Under the pieces are notes generated by a model, which saw only the letters and a list, made by a program, of their open reading frames with translations, had not been told where the DNA came from and did no database searches. Of a DNA stretch of 64,000 bases, positions 16,384 to 26,110 are shown one piece after another (positions within the stretch are counted from its first letter, which is position 1; each line of letters starts with the position of its first letter). The DNA is from Candidatus Gastranaerophilales bacterium (lineage in GTDB: Bacteria > Cyanobacteriota > Vampirovibrionia > Gastranaerophilales > Gastranaerophilaceae). Position numbers and translations under genes: made by a program. The DNA lies in contig CALUVE010000009.1 of the NCBI GenBank assembly GCA_944324135.1, positions 1 through 64,000 on the forward strand, given 5' to 3'.

Positions 16384-19300
16384 ATGGATATAAATAAAAA
16401 AGCTTTTATTAAAAAAGTTTCAATAATTCTTAGTTCAATATTAGGTTGTTTATATTTGATATTTTTGATTTTGCCTTTCGGGGTTAATCCATTTATCAAC
16501 AAGTATTGCTCAACAATTTCGTCTCTTGCCAAAGATGTTGCAGGACTTGATGTAGCATTAAAAAATATCGGTATAGTGACGACTCCAAAGCTTACTGCAG
16601 GTGTCAAAGCCGGTTATATTAATGTGAAATTCCCGTCAGGCGAAGAGCTGGTTTCTGCAAAAAATGCAAAAGTAAAAGTTTCGCTTTTACCTTTGATTAT
16701 AAAAAGGATTGAACTTGATGTTATATCAGCTGACAGTTTAGCTTTATCTTTCGGGGTTGATAATTCAGGTAAATTCCAGCTAGAAGATTATATTTCAGAT
16801 TTATCAGCGCAAACCGGAAGTTCTGACACGCCTGCTGTAACACAAAATCCTCTTGGCGGCTTTATTCTTTCAAATCATCTGCCGGATATTAGAGTTGAAG
16901 ACTATCAGATAAAAATTATTAATTCTGAAAATTCAAAAGAATCGCTTATTGACGGTAAAGATTTTGTTATCAAAGACTTTATATTGAATAAAAAAGTTAA
17001 AGTCAGTACAAACGGCGAGATGCGTTTTCTTGATAGAAAGCAGATTACTTATGATGTAAAAATATTTAATAAAATCATGCCTGATATTGATTTGAACGAT
17101 ATGTTGTTTAATTCAGTGCCGGAATCCGGAGTGGCTTCTGCGCCTGCTGTACAGGCAGATGTTCCTGTATCAGTTAATATGAATATTCTTACTATTTTAG
17201 ACGGTTTATCTAAAATACATTTGTCCGGCGCTCTTGTTACTGATTTAAAAATTTCGGGCAAACCTGATAATGTTATTTTGAACGGGATATTTAATGTAAG
17301 CGATTTCACTTTTGCCTCCGGACGTAATATGCTCCCTAAAGGGCATTTGTATATGACTTTTAAAAATAAAGATATTACCTTAGATTCTGAATTGTTCACC
17401 GGCAGTGAAGAAAAAACTTCTCTATCCGGTATAATTAATCATGGCAGAAAACCGCTTTTGGATTTGAATTGCAAATCAAACTTAAACTTTGCTCATCTGC
17501 TTTCTCTTGTGAACCATTTGATGAAATCTTTCGGAATAGAAGAGTATGATGAGCTTGCTGCGGCAGGAACTTTGAATGCTGATTTCAGGCTTAAATCTGA
17601 TTTAAAAACAGTCCTTTCTGACGGGTATTTGTCTATTCCGGAAGCGGATAATGCTTATTTAAAATTTAAACCGTATAATGTCTCAATTGAGAATATATTT
17701 GCAGATGTGGATTTTTCAAATAATATGTTGAATTTGAAAAATGCAGGGTTCAGTGTTGCAGATAATCCTTTGAAGATTTACGGTACTGTAAAAAATGATT
17801 CCTCTGTTGATTTACACCTTTTGACATCGGATATTATGTTCAAATCCCTTGTTGCTCTTGCAGGGCAGGCTGATTTGTTGAAAGATAATGATTTCAAAAA
17901 CGGTACTGTTTCTATTGATGCATCTCTGGGCGGTAAACTTAATAAGCTGCTCCCTGTAGTAGATGTCAATTTGAATAATTTGATGGTAAAAAATATTCCG
18001 TCAGCAACATCGGTTGAACTTCCTAAAGTTAATCTTTCTCTTCTGTCTGACGGCAATTCTTTTGAGGGGCTGTTAAATATTGTCGGCTTGCGTGTAGTCA
18101 ATCCTATGGCTGTTTTGAGCATGAGCGATTCTAAAATTGAAATTGATGAAGATAACATCAGTATTTTGACTACTTATCTTTTGTTGAATGATTCTTCATT
18201 CAATTTTTCCGGCACTATTACGGATTATATGACTGATAAACTTGCTATGAATATAACAGGCAGCGGAAATATACTTGCAACTGATATTCAAAAATTCTTC
18301 CCTCAAGATTTGAGAAAGAGTATGCCTGCTGTCGGCAGTCTTCCGCTTTCGCTTGTAGTTGTCGGTAATTCTAAAGTTCAGGATATCAATCTCAAGCTTA
18401 CTGCTGATACTCAAAATTACATTTCAATTCTTGATGTTGACGCGTTGAAAAATAAAAAAACTATCATTAATTCTCTTATGAGAATATCAGATGACAGTTT
18501 GAAGTTTCTTGAAACAGGGGTCTTTGCCGACAGCTTAAGCAACCCTGTCCTCTCACTTTCCGGTAATATAAATCATCTTTCTTCTTCTCAAAAATTGAAT
18601 TTGAATTTGCTCCTGCCTAAGATGATAACATCAAATATTCCCGGATTTATAAATTCAACTTTATCTGCAAAAGGGGATATCTTTATTTCCGGTACACCGG
18701 TTTCACCGGTATTGAAAGGTGATGTTATTATACCTTTGATAAAAATTCCTGACATTGATTTTACTGCTGAAAATCTTGTCGCAGATGTCAATGGACCTTT
18801 GTTATGCGGGTATGCAACTTTGAAAAAATTCCAGTCCGGCGGAATTGTTGCAGAAAATCTTGCGGCTGATTTCGGTTTGAAAAATTATGATATTTTTTAT
18901 TTAAAAAATATTACAGGAGATGCTTTTGGAGGTACCATTTCTGGTTCGCTGGCTTATGGTTTATCCACCGCTAAAACAGCTTTGAACTTATCAGGCAAGA
19001 CGCTTGATGCTGAGAAGGCTATTCAGGGAGCTGCCGGTATCAAAAATGCTCTCAGCGGCAAGCTGGATTTCAACGCTCAATTGGGGCTTCGAGCATTAGA
19101 CTTTGAAGAAATGATGAAATCTTTAACCGGTAGTCTTACTTTTGATGTGTCAAACGGTACATTTGGAAATATAGGACGCTTTGATACATTTATAGGTGCT
19201 CCGAATATTAATTCAAACAAAATCCTTTCCGGTGCTGTTTCTTCTGTTTCCAAAAACGAAACTTTGCGCAAAACTGCTGATTTTGCTTTGATTAACGGAA

Positions 19301-19836
19301 ATATGGCTTTTGATGACGGTTGGGCGGATATTTCTTCTATAAAGGTCAGCGGGCCTTATACTTCGTATTATGTTTCTGGTCGGTATAATCTTTTGAACGG
19401 AACTACAAATGTCATTATTCTCGGCAGACTTGCTTCAGATGTAGTGACGCTTCTCGGCCCGCTCGGGGAACTTTCTGTTGATAAACTTACCGAAAATCTT
19501 CCGAAATTCGGGTTGTTAACCTCCTCTATTATCAAGGCTATGACAACTAATCCGGATACCGAAAATGTAGCGCTCATTCCAGATTTAACAACCGATAATG
19601 CCGGAGCAAAAGAATTTAAGGTGGAATTTAACGGCGGTGTCGACAGTCCGTCTGCTGTTAAATCTTTCAAATGGCTTGCACAGGGCGACACATCTGATAT
19701 TAAAATCATTGATGTAAAACAGACTGCTGTTGATGTCAAAAATCAATTGAACGAAACAAAAGATGCTATTATGGATGACATGAAAAATCAGATTGACTCT
19801 GCTAAGGATAGTCTTAGAAAGCTGTTTAGTTTTTAA
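16384..19836 (+). CDS. AsmA-family envelope protein
   Basis: About 1150 residues. One transmembrane helix near the N-terminus (LGCLYLIFLILPFGV) anchors a very long periplasmic part built of repeating beta-strand stretches with periodic Gly/Asn/Asp, as in AsmA/TamB/YhdP proteins. That family forms bridge-like grooves that carry phospholipids between inner and outer membrane. The C-terminal 250 residues include LTGSLTFDVSNGTFGNIG and a stretch on unity of layers typical of the AsmA C-terminal region (SGRYNLLNGTTNVIILGRL). I chose the second ATG because AGAGG is then 8 bases upstream; the ATG three codons earlier leaves no spacing. It ends 7 bases from the convergent gene. Confidence 0.82.
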   Translation: MDINKKAFIKKVSIILSSILGCLYLIFLILPFGVNPFINKYCSTISSLAKDVAGLDVALKNIGIVTTPKLTAGVKAGYINVKFPSGEELVSAKNAKVKVSLLPLIIKRIELDVISADSLALSFGVDNSGKFQLEDYISDLSAQTGSSDTPAVTQNPLGGFILSNHLPDIRVEDYQIKIINSENSKESLIDGKDFVIKDFILNKKVKVSTNGEMRFLDRKQITYDVKIFNKIMPDIDLNDMLFNSVPESGVASAPAVQADVPVSVNMNILTILDGLSKIHLSGALVTDLKISGKPDNVILNGIFNVSDFTFASGRNMLPKGHLYMTFKNKDITLDSELFTGSEEKTSLSGIINHGRKPLLDLNCKSNLNFAHLLSLVNHLMKSFGIEEYDELAAAGTLNADFRLKSDLKTVLSDGYLSIPEADNAYLKFKPYNVSIENIFADVDFSNNMLNLKNAGFSVADNPLKIYGTVKNDSSVDLHLLTSDIMFKSLVALAGQADLLKDNDFKNGTVSIDASLGGKLNKLLPVVDVNLNNLMVKNIPSATSVELPKVNLSLLSDGNSFEGLLNIVGLRVVNPMAVLSMSDSKIEIDEDNISILTTYLLLNDSSFNFSGTITDYMTDKLAMNITGSGNILATDIQKFFPQDLRKSMPAVGSLPLSLVVVGNSKVQDINLKLTADTQNYISILDVDALKNKKTIINSLMRISDDSLKFLETGVFADSLSNPVLSLSGNINHLSSSQKLNLNLLLPKMITSNIPGFINSTLSAKGDIFISGTPVSPVLKGDVIIPLIKIPDIDFTAENLVADVNGPLLCGYATLKKFQSGGIVAENLAADFGLKNYDIFYLKNITGDAFGGTISGSLAYGLSTAKTALNLSGKTLDAEKAIQGAAGIKNALSGKLDFNAQLGLRALDFEEMMKSLTGSLTFDVSNGTFGNIGRFDTFIGAPNINSNKILSGAVSSVSKNETLRKTADFALINGNMAFDDGWADISSIKVSGPYTSYYVSGRYNLLNGTTNVIILGRLASDVVTLLGPLGELSVDKLTENLPKFGLLTSSIIKAMTTNPDTENVALIPDLTTDNAGAKEFKVEFNGGVDSPSAVKSFKWLAQGDTSDIKIIDVKQTAVDVKNQLNETKDAIMDDMKNQIDSAKDSLRKLFSF

Positions 19837-19843
19837 GTCAATT

Positions 19844-20770
19844 TTACAGTATGCAAGCAAGAACCATTAGCAGAATTGTGCCGATTTGCATTGCTGTTGC
19901 CATATTCTGAGAGAATCTGTTTGAATCGTATCTGGTCGCTGTTTTTTGTGCTTTATAAGCGCTGGATAGACGGTTCAAGCGCTCTTCCTGTTCATCGCTG
20001 TCAAAAATTGTTCCGAACATCTGAGATTCAAGCCGTGATAGTCTTGTATCCGTACTGTCGTTCGGGTAAGAACGGTTTAATACAGCATTTTCCATTGCAG
20101 ATAGATTCATTTTGCGGCTTTTGTTCGCAAACGGGAAAGTGTGATTTCTCGCATTGTAATCTTCGTAGCTGAACTCTGATGGCGGATTGTACTCTGATAA
20201 TTTATAATCCTCATCCAGATGTACAACATCTTCATCATAATATTCATTTGATGATTGTGCTATTGCGTTATCCATCAGGGATTTAGGTTTAATTTCCGCT
20301 TTCAGCCTGTCAACACGTGTGCTCAGGTCGTCATTGTAGGTTTTTCCGAAAGTCTTTTCTTCAAGGGCAGCGAGTCTGTCTTTTAGTTTTTTATCCCGAA
20401 ATTCCTGCTTAAATACGTGCTGTTCAAGTTCGTTCACCGCCGGATAATTTATGTTGGCACCTGTATCTGCAAGTTCTTCTGTAAATTCTTCACTTTCCGC
20501 AAAGGTGTCTTCTACCGGAGAAATTTCCTGTCCGAGCAGATTTGCGGCGAGGTCTTTTTCCAGTTTCGCAAGCCGCTGGGCATTCGTACCTGTTTTTTTC
20601 TCGCCGTATACTGTTTCTTCTATACGGGAAAGCCGCTCTGTGTCGTTTTGTGATTCGTATTGAAATCCGTATAACGCATCCTCTATCTTATTCAGGATGC
20701 TGTTTTGTGCATATACACAGTTTATATTCAAGCTAAGTATCAGTGATGAAATTATAATTATTTTCTTCAT
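19844..20770 (-). CDS. Secreted or membrane-anchored protein with LE-x-x-x-FG repeats
   Basis: 308 residues with an N-terminal signal peptide (IISSLILSLNINCVYAQ) and a hydrophobic C-terminal tail (AMQIGTILLMVLACIL) that could anchor it. At least four copies of a repeat unit are present: LSRIEETVYGEKKTG with LAKLEKDL, LAALEEKTFGKTYNDD with VDRLKAEI, MENAVLNRSYPND with LSRLESQMFGTIFD, and LNRL near the end. The unit alternates a short helix (R-L-x-x-L-E) with an (F/Y)G turn. It is the same family as the protein at 7649-8293. AAGGAG precedes the ATG. Function unknown. Confidence 0.78.
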   Translation of the reverse strand: MKKIIIISSLILSLNINCVYAQNSILNKIEDALYGFQYESQNDTERLSRIEETVYGEKKTGTNAQRLAKLEKDLAANLLGQEISPVEDTFAESEEFTEELADTGANINYPAVNELEQHVFKQEFRDKKLKDRLAALEEKTFGKTYNDDLSTRVDRLKAEIKPKSLMDNAIAQSSNEYYDEDVVHLDEDYKLSEYNPPSEFSYEDYNARNHTFPFANKSRKMNLSAMENAVLNRSYPNDSTDTRLSRLESQMFGTIFDSDEQEERLNRLSSAYKAQKTATRYDSNRFSQNMATAMQIGTILLMVLACIL

Positions 20771-20906
20771 AACAACTCCTTAGCTTTAGGATAAATGTGA
20801 ACGTTACCAAAAACTATTCTACGGAATTGTTATTTAATTTTATTTGAATTTAGCCGGAAATTTGTAAGACTTTCTGCTTATAGTTTATTTTTTCTAGTGC
20901 AAAAGT

Positions 20907-22118
20907 CTAACTGCGAACGACTGCTTTTAGATTTTTTAATGCTTCAAGCTCTTCCTGGAACGGTGAAAGATTGCGTAATTTTTCGATTATGCCAGGCAAG
21001 ACTTCGCACACATAGTCGATTTCTTCTTCTTTGGTGTATTTGCTCAGAGAAAATCTTATGCTTCCGTGTATTGATGTGAACGGAACATTCATAGCTCGCA
21101 AAACATGGCTTGGTTCAAGCGAACCTGAGGTACAGGCGCTTCCGGAACTTGCGCAGATTCCTAAATCACTCAGGTGAAGAAGAATTAATTCACCTTCTAT
21201 GTATTCAAAACCTATATTGGTTGTGTTTGGCACTCTGTTGGAGATACCTGTATTGAGTCGTGCGTTGAAGATGTTTTTCAAAATGCCGGCTTCAAGTTTA
21301 TCTCTTAATCGTTTTACTTCTGTCATTTCGTATTTAAGATTATCCTGAGCCTCCATTGCAGCCTGTCCGAGAGCTACAATATAAGGTACGTTTTCTGTGC
21401 CGGCACGTTTCCCTCTTTCCTGATGTCCGCCGACAATCAGCGGGGTAATCATAGTTTTAGAATTTACATACAATGCACCAACACCTTTTGGAGCGTGAAA
21501 TTTGTGTCCGGAAATCCCAAGCATATCAATCCCGAGAGCCTGTACGTCAATCGGAATTTTTCCTGCAGCCTGTACGGCATCTACAAAGAATTTTGTTTCT
21601 TTATTTTTGGATTTTATGATTTCAGAAATCTTTTCAATCGGATAAATCACGCCGGTTTCATTGTTTGCAAACATGACAGAAACAAGGGCTGTGTCGTAAT
21701 CTATTGCAGCTTCAAGCTGCTCAAGGTTTAGTTCTCCTTTTGAATTTACATCAATATAGTCAACGTTATAACCTTGTTTTTCCAGTGTGTTATAAAGATT
21801 AAGTACACACGGGTGCTCAACTTTTGTTGTTATGATATGGCGTTTGTTTTTGTTTACTTCAAGTACCCCTTTTATCGCAGTATTTGCGCTTTCTGAACCG
21901 CAGGAGGTAAAAATTATTTCTTTTTCATTTGCCGCATTCAGGAAATCTTTTATCTGTCCGCGGGCTTCCTTTACTGCGTGGTTTGCTTTTTTAGCAAATT
22001 CATAAATACTTGACGGATTACCGTATTCTTCCTGAAAATATGGCATCATGGTTTCCAGTACTTTGTCATCAACTTTAGTTGTGGCATTGTTATCAAGATA
22101 TATTAATTTTTTATCCAT
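20907..22118 (-). CDS. nifS: Cysteine desulfurase (NifS/IscS family)
   Basis: PLP enzyme that takes sulfur from cysteine and passes it as a persulfide to the NifU scaffold. At 403 residues it has normal length. It starts with MDKKLIYLDNNATTKVDD, has the PLP lysine in SGHKFHAPKG near residue 205, and the catalytic cysteine loop in SSGSACTSGSLEPSHVL near residue 327, the class I loop layout. Its ATG overlaps the nifU stop (TAATG), so the two are coupled. In a genome without visible nitrogenase genes this pair most likely serves general Fe-S cluster assembly, as in several anaerobes. Confidence 0.94.
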   Translation of the reverse strand: MDKKLIYLDNNATTKVDDKVLETMMPYFQEEYGNPSSIYEFAKKANHAVKEARGQIKDFLNAANEKEIIFTSCGSESANTAIKGVLEVNKNKRHIITTKVEHPCVLNLYNTLEKQGYNVDYIDVNSKGELNLEQLEAAIDYDTALVSVMFANNETGVIYPIEKISEIIKSKNKETKFFVDAVQAAGKIPIDVQALGIDMLGISGHKFHAPKGVGALYVNSKTMITPLIVGGHQERGKRAGTENVPYIVALGQAAMEAQDNLKYEMTEVKRLRDKLEAGILKNIFNARLNTGISNRVPNTTNIGFEYIEGELILLHLSDLGICASSGSACTSGSLEPSHVLRAMNVPFTSIHGSIRFSLSKYTKEEEIDYVCEVLPGIIEKLRNLSPFQEELEALKNLKAVVRS

Positions 22119-22954
22119 TATTCCACCTCTACGACTTCAATATTTTTATCAACTGTATCTTTCAGGGTAGTTTCAACGAAAGATTTCAGGGTGTGAACTG
22201 AATTTTTGCAGCCAGAGCATTTGCCGCGGAGTTTCACCATAACTTTGTTGCCATCAACGTCAATAAGTGTTATATCTCCGCCGTCTTTCTGCAGCTCCGG
22301 AGAAATTGTTTTTTCGATTATGTTGTTAATTCTTATTATTTTTTGAGCAGCAGTCAATTGAACAGGCTTTTCTTCTTTGTGATAGTAGGTATCAATTATA
22401 TCTTGAATCAGAGCTTTGCATTTTCCGCATGCGCCGCCGGCTTTTGTGTAATTCGTGACTTCTTCTACGGTTTTAAGTCCGTTTTGTTTGATAGCATCCC
22501 AGATAAGATTTTCTGTTACATTGAAGCAGGTGCATACGATTTTTTCTCTGACAGCTTCTTCTCTCAAATCGTCTAAATCAACCATATCATCGTGTCCGTA
22601 ATTTTTCAGAGCATCTTCAAGTGCTTCATACCCCATAACTGAACAGTGCATTTTTTCAGGTGGCAGACCGCCTAATTTGTCTGCTATATCTTTGTTTGTA
22701 ATCTTTTTAACTTCGTCAATTGTTTTGCCGATAATCATTTCTGTCAGCATACTGGAGCTTGCAACAGCAGAGCCGCATCCGAAAGTTTGAAATTTAGCAT
22801 CTGTTACTATACCGTCTTTAATTTTTAAATATATTTTCAGCTGGTCACCGCAAGAAAGCGAGCCGGCAATCCCTATTGCATCTGCATCATCAATTTTGCC
22901 GACATTTCTGGGGTTTCTGTAGTGATCCATTACTGTTTCGGAGTAATCCCACAT
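22118..22954 (-). CDS. nifU: Fe-S cluster scaffold protein NifU (three-domain)
   Basis: 278 residues with the complete NifU layout. The N-terminal IscU-like scaffold (about 1-125) shows YRNPRNVGKI, SLSCGDQLK and KFQTFGCGSAVASSS. A central BFD-like [2Fe-2S] domain follows with CTCFNVTENLIWDA and GGACGKCKALI. The C-terminal Nfu domain carries GKCSGCKNS, the CxxC cluster site. Full three-domain NifU is known from nitrogen fixers but also from epsilonproteobacteria, cyanobacterial relatives and some anaerobes, where it is the housekeeping scaffold. AGAGG precedes the ATG. Confidence 0.95.
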   Translation of the reverse strand: MWDYSETVMDHYRNPRNVGKIDDADAIGIAGSLSCGDQLKIYLKIKDGIVTDAKFQTFGCGSAVASSSMLTEMIIGKTIDEVKKITNKDIADKLGGLPPEKMHCSVMGYEALEDALKNYGHDDMVDLDDLREEAVREKIVCTCFNVTENLIWDAIKQNGLKTVEEVTNYTKAGGACGKCKALIQDIIDTYYHKEEKPVQLTAAQKIIRINNIIEKTISPELQKDGGDITLIDVDGNKVMVKLRGKCSGCKNSVHTLKSFVETTLKDTVDKNIEVVEVE

Positions 22955-23058
22955 ATTTCTTTTTCCTCTTATTATCTAACCATACTTACATTTTAACTCA
23001 AAAATTTTTCTCTCCTATGTTTATTAATTTATTTTTAATCTTTTTGCTGTTCAAATTA

Positions 23059-23085
23059 AAAAGGCTGATATTACATCAGCCTTTT
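23059..23085. terminator. Intrinsic terminator (11-bp stem), usable in both directions
   Basis: AAAAGGCTGAT and ATCAGCCTTTT flank a 5-base loop. On the minus strand it ends the transcript of the glycine-zipper protein gene before nifU. T-rich sequence follows on both strands. Confidence 0.85.
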
Positions 23086-23145
23086 GTTTTACATTCCAAA
23101 TATACACACACTATTCACACATAATATATACACACACAATTTTAA

Positions 23146-24003
23146 TTATTTATATTTTTTAGAACCTACTTCGGCTGCGTAAACTGAGCCTGCTATCGCA
23201 CCGATAATACTACCGACTATTGCAAGCGGTTTGGCTTTTTTGCATAAACTTCCGATAATTCCGCCGCCTATTGCACCGAATACACCTCCCGGTATTGTAC
23301 CGCCTAATGCGTGTCCTGCTATTTTCTTATCTCTTTGTGCACGACCTATAGGCTGACCTGTAATTTGTGATACGTTGTATTCTGCAGATGTATCGTCAAC
23401 CCCTATACCGCCTGATGTGCTTTGCAAAAATGCCTGTTCAAATGCACCTTTTGCATGGTTTCTAATATCTTCTGTCAATGATACATCATAAGCCTGTTCG
23501 TAAATTGTTCTCGCACGTGCTGCAACCTGTTCATCTGTGCCGCCGTACATTGCTTTTACCGCATTTTTAAAGTCATTATATGCACCGAGGATTTGATCCT
23601 GGTTGTTTGTCTGTACTTTTTCACGCAAATCTGTCATTGCTAATTTGACATCTTCATACGGTGCGTTATATTGCAATTCTGCGTTTCTTTGACGTTCGTT
23701 ATTTTTAATCTGGTTATTTGTGAATGCCTGATTGTATTCATTCATCATATCCCAGTATGACTGGTAATTGCCGCCCATACCGCCAAACATCGGAAATGCT
23801 CCAAAACCTCCCATAAAGCTCGGCATTCCCATAAAGCCGAATGAGTCAAATCCCATATCGCCTCCGAAGCTAAAACCAGGCATATTATATGGTACATCCA
23901 TGTGCCATATTGATTCATCCATGCTGATGCTCGGCGCTTTTCCCTGTTGTGCAAAAGGATTGTAAGATTCCCTTGAGACTCCTGTTACAGCATCTACGGT
24001 CAT
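23146..24003 (-). CDS. Hypothetical protein with Gly/Phe/Met-rich N-terminus and C-terminal glycine zipper
   Basis: 285 residues without a signal peptide. Residues about 40-85 are made almost entirely of Gly, Phe, Met, Pro and Ser (FSFGGDMGFDSFGFMGMPS and similar), a low-complexity region. The middle (about 90-215) is helical and charged. The last 60 residues contain GGTIPGGVFGAIGGGIIG and AIVGSIIGAIAGSVYAAEVG, glycine-zipper helices that could insert in a membrane. GGAGG precedes the ATG. I do not recognise the family; the design suggests a membrane-interacting or self-assembling protein. Confidence 0.7.
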   Translation of the reverse strand: MTVDAVTGVSRESYNPFAQQGKAPSISMDESIWHMDVPYNMPGFSFGGDMGFDSFGFMGMPSFMGGFGAFPMFGGMGGNYQSYWDMMNEYNQAFTNNQIKNNERQRNAELQYNAPYEDVKLAMTDLREKVQTNNQDQILGAYNDFKNAVKAMYGGTDEQVAARARTIYEQAYDVSLTEDIRNHAKGAFEQAFLQSTSGGIGVDDTSAEYNVSQITGQPIGRAQRDKKIAGHALGGTIPGGVFGAIGGGIIGSLCKKAKPLAIVGSIIGAIAGSVYAAEVGSKKYK

Positions 24004-24189
24004 AACCTAACCTCCAAAATTGATTTTCTACCTACCTTACTTATATAAAAACTTTTTTTTGCGGCAAATTGCTTCTTAATATAAATTTTGTTAATATTTC
24101 TTAATAAAATCACGGTTAATTTATCGCAATATACTTGCCTGATAGGCTTTGGACAGGTATGATGTTATTATATAGTTTGAGGTTTTGCT

Positions 24190-25260
24190 TTGCGTAAAAT
24201 TATTTCAATAATTTCATTTATTCTTATTGTGGCATTTGTTTGCTGCGCAGTTTTTGTCTTTCCTGATTGGACAAACAGGCAGATAGACAAAGTTAGAGGC
24301 ATGTATTGCGTTTATAAAGGCGACAAGGCTCTTCGTAAAGCTAAAGTTCAAAAAGCTATTGATTTGTATAATAAAGGTCTGAAACTTTATCCGGAACACT
24401 ATGGCGCATGGTATAATCTCGGCAATATTTACGTTTTGTATGAAGATTATTTTTCTGCTGTCGATGCGTATGAAAAGGCTATTGAATATAATTCAAAGTA
24501 TGTTATGGCCCGAATGAATTACGGCATTGTATCTGCGGAAAAACTCGGTGATTTTGACGGCGCAATTGCGCAGTATAAAGAAATTATAGGCATAAAACGT
24601 TGGCTTTTATATATCCCGTTTATTTACAGCAACAAGCTGTCAACCAAAGTAAACCGCGGCCGCGCCTGGTATAATATGGGGATTGCATACAGACAAAAAT
24701 CAATTTATCTCGCGGATGATAATTTAGCCCAGCAGAAAAAATATCTGGAGCAGGCAATAGATGCTTACAAGCATGCTGTTAAAATTTTGAAAAAGGATTA
24801 TGATGCTCGCTATAATCTGGCGCTTGCTCAGCATTTGTACGGGGATTACACTAATGCGGGTTTGAATTATTGCAGGGCTATTGAACTTGCTCCTATGAAT
24901 TATGAAGCTCATTACAACCTTGCTATTCTTTTAAGACACCTGCGCTATTATAAAGAATCTCTCGCGGAAATGCAAAAGGCTACAAGTCTTATTACAACAG
25001 GCGATGGTATATCAAACCGTCAGCGTTATATTTTTGATGTTATGAATGATGTTACAAGAACAATTCTTGCAAATACCGACGGCAAACGCTATATTGAAGA
25101 GCTTGACAGAGAAAATGAAGAAAGTCTTCCGGTGACTTACGTTAACGGTAAGATTGTTGCAACGGATGCACTAGACAAAGCTATTTTGAAAAATTTCCGT
25201 ACCTGCGGTTCTAAAAAGATTTTTCTTGAAGAAATTGAGGATATGAAAGATTTAAAATAA
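24190..25260 (+). CDS. TPR-repeat protein with N-terminal membrane anchor
   Basis: 356 residues. A transmembrane helix lies at about residues 3-25 (IISIISFILIVAFVCCAVFVF). It is followed by at least five tetratricopeptide units, such as AIDLYNKGLKLYPEHYGAW, AVDAYEKAIEYNSKYVMA and NYCRAIELAPMNYEAHYNL. TPR arrays make protein-protein contacts; the partner is unknown. The start is TTG: GAGG lies 7 bases upstream and no ATG fits the hydrophobic start better. It ends 4 bases from the convergent permease gene. Confidence 0.85.
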   Translation: MRKIISIISFILIVAFVCCAVFVFPDWTNRQIDKVRGMYCVYKGDKALRKAKVQKAIDLYNKGLKLYPEHYGAWYNLGNIYVLYEDYFSAVDAYEKAIEYNSKYVMARMNYGIVSAEKLGDFDGAIAQYKEIIGIKRWLLYIPFIYSNKLSTKVNRGRAWYNMGIAYRQKSIYLADDNLAQQKKYLEQAIDAYKHAVKILKKDYDARYNLALAQHLYGDYTNAGLNYCRAIELAPMNYEAHYNLAILLRHLRYYKESLAEMQKATSLITTGDGISNRQRYIFDVMNDVTRTILANTDGKRYIEELDRENEESLPVTYVNGKIVATDALDKAILKNFRTCGSKKIFLEEIEDMKDLK

Positions 25261-25264
25261 GTAG

Positions 25265-26110
25265 TTATCCTTTTACGGCACCCTCGTTTTCACCAGAGAT
25301 AAAGTATCTCTGCAGTGCAAGAAAGAAAATAATTATCGGGATTGTTGCAAGAATTGAGCCGGCTGCGATAAATCTCCAGTTGGAACTGAACATCCCCTGC
25401 AGATTGTTTATACCTACCGGCAGCGTGTACATGGCTTCTTTTGTTAAAACTATGCTTGGCCATAAAAATTCGCCCCATGAACCTATAAATGTAAATATTG
25501 CAAGAACTGCAAGCGACGGTTTTACCATTGGCAGAAGTATTTTAAAAAAGAGTTGGAGTACATTGCATCCGTCGACTATCGCGGCTTCTTCCATTTCTCT
25601 CGGTATTCCTAAAAATGCCTGACGCATTAGAAATATCCCGAAAGCATTCACTGCAAACGGCATAATAAGCCCCATAAATCCAGCAAAATTATTCACACTG
25701 TCCATCATGTGGAGTTTAATTGTTATCAAATATACAGGAAGCATTATTGCCTGGAATGGAATCATAATAGTTGCCAGTACTGCGAAAAATACTATTTTCT
25801 TTCCCTTAAATTCCATTCTTGCTAAAGGATATCCGGCAAGTGCCGACAATAGCAAGTTTAAAATGACAGTTCCGCCTGCAACAATCATACTGTTAATAAA
25901 ATAGGCGATAAAATCAACCCGTTTCCATACACCTGTATAATTTGCCCACGTGAAATCTGTCGGAATAAGCTGCGGCGGGTATGCAAAAATATTTTCAGCA
26001 TTACCTTTCAGCGAGGTTGAAATAAGCCAGATGAACGGAAATATTGATAAAAGCGAGGTGATTATCAATATAAAGTGTATGGAGAATTTTTTTATAATGT
26101 TTTTTATCAT
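25265..26110 (-). CDS. ABC sugar transporter permease (MalG family)
   Basis: 281 residues, six predicted transmembrane helices. It shows the EAA loop that docks on the ATPase (EEAAIVDGCNVLQLFFKILL). The first segment follows MIKNIIKKFSIHFILIITS. It overlaps the upstream permease gene by 4 bases (ATGA), so the two are one operon and form a heterodimer in the inner membrane, importing a sugar or glycerol-phosphate-type substrate. Neither the substrate-binding protein nor an ATPase gene lies next to it. The substrate cannot be deduced. Confidence 0.92.
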   Translation of the reverse strand: MIKNIIKKFSIHFILIITSLLSIFPFIWLISTSLKGNAENIFAYPPQLIPTDFTWANYTGVWKRVDFIAYFINSMIVAGGTVILNLLLSALAGYPLARMEFKGKKIVFFAVLATIMIPFQAIMLPVYLITIKLHMMDSVNNFAGFMGLIMPFAVNAFGIFLMRQAFLGIPREMEEAAIVDGCNVLQLFFKILLPMVKPSLAVLAIFTFIGSWGEFLWPSIVLTKEAMYTLPVGINNLQGMFSSNWRFIAAGSILATIPIIIFFLALQRYFISGENEGAVKG

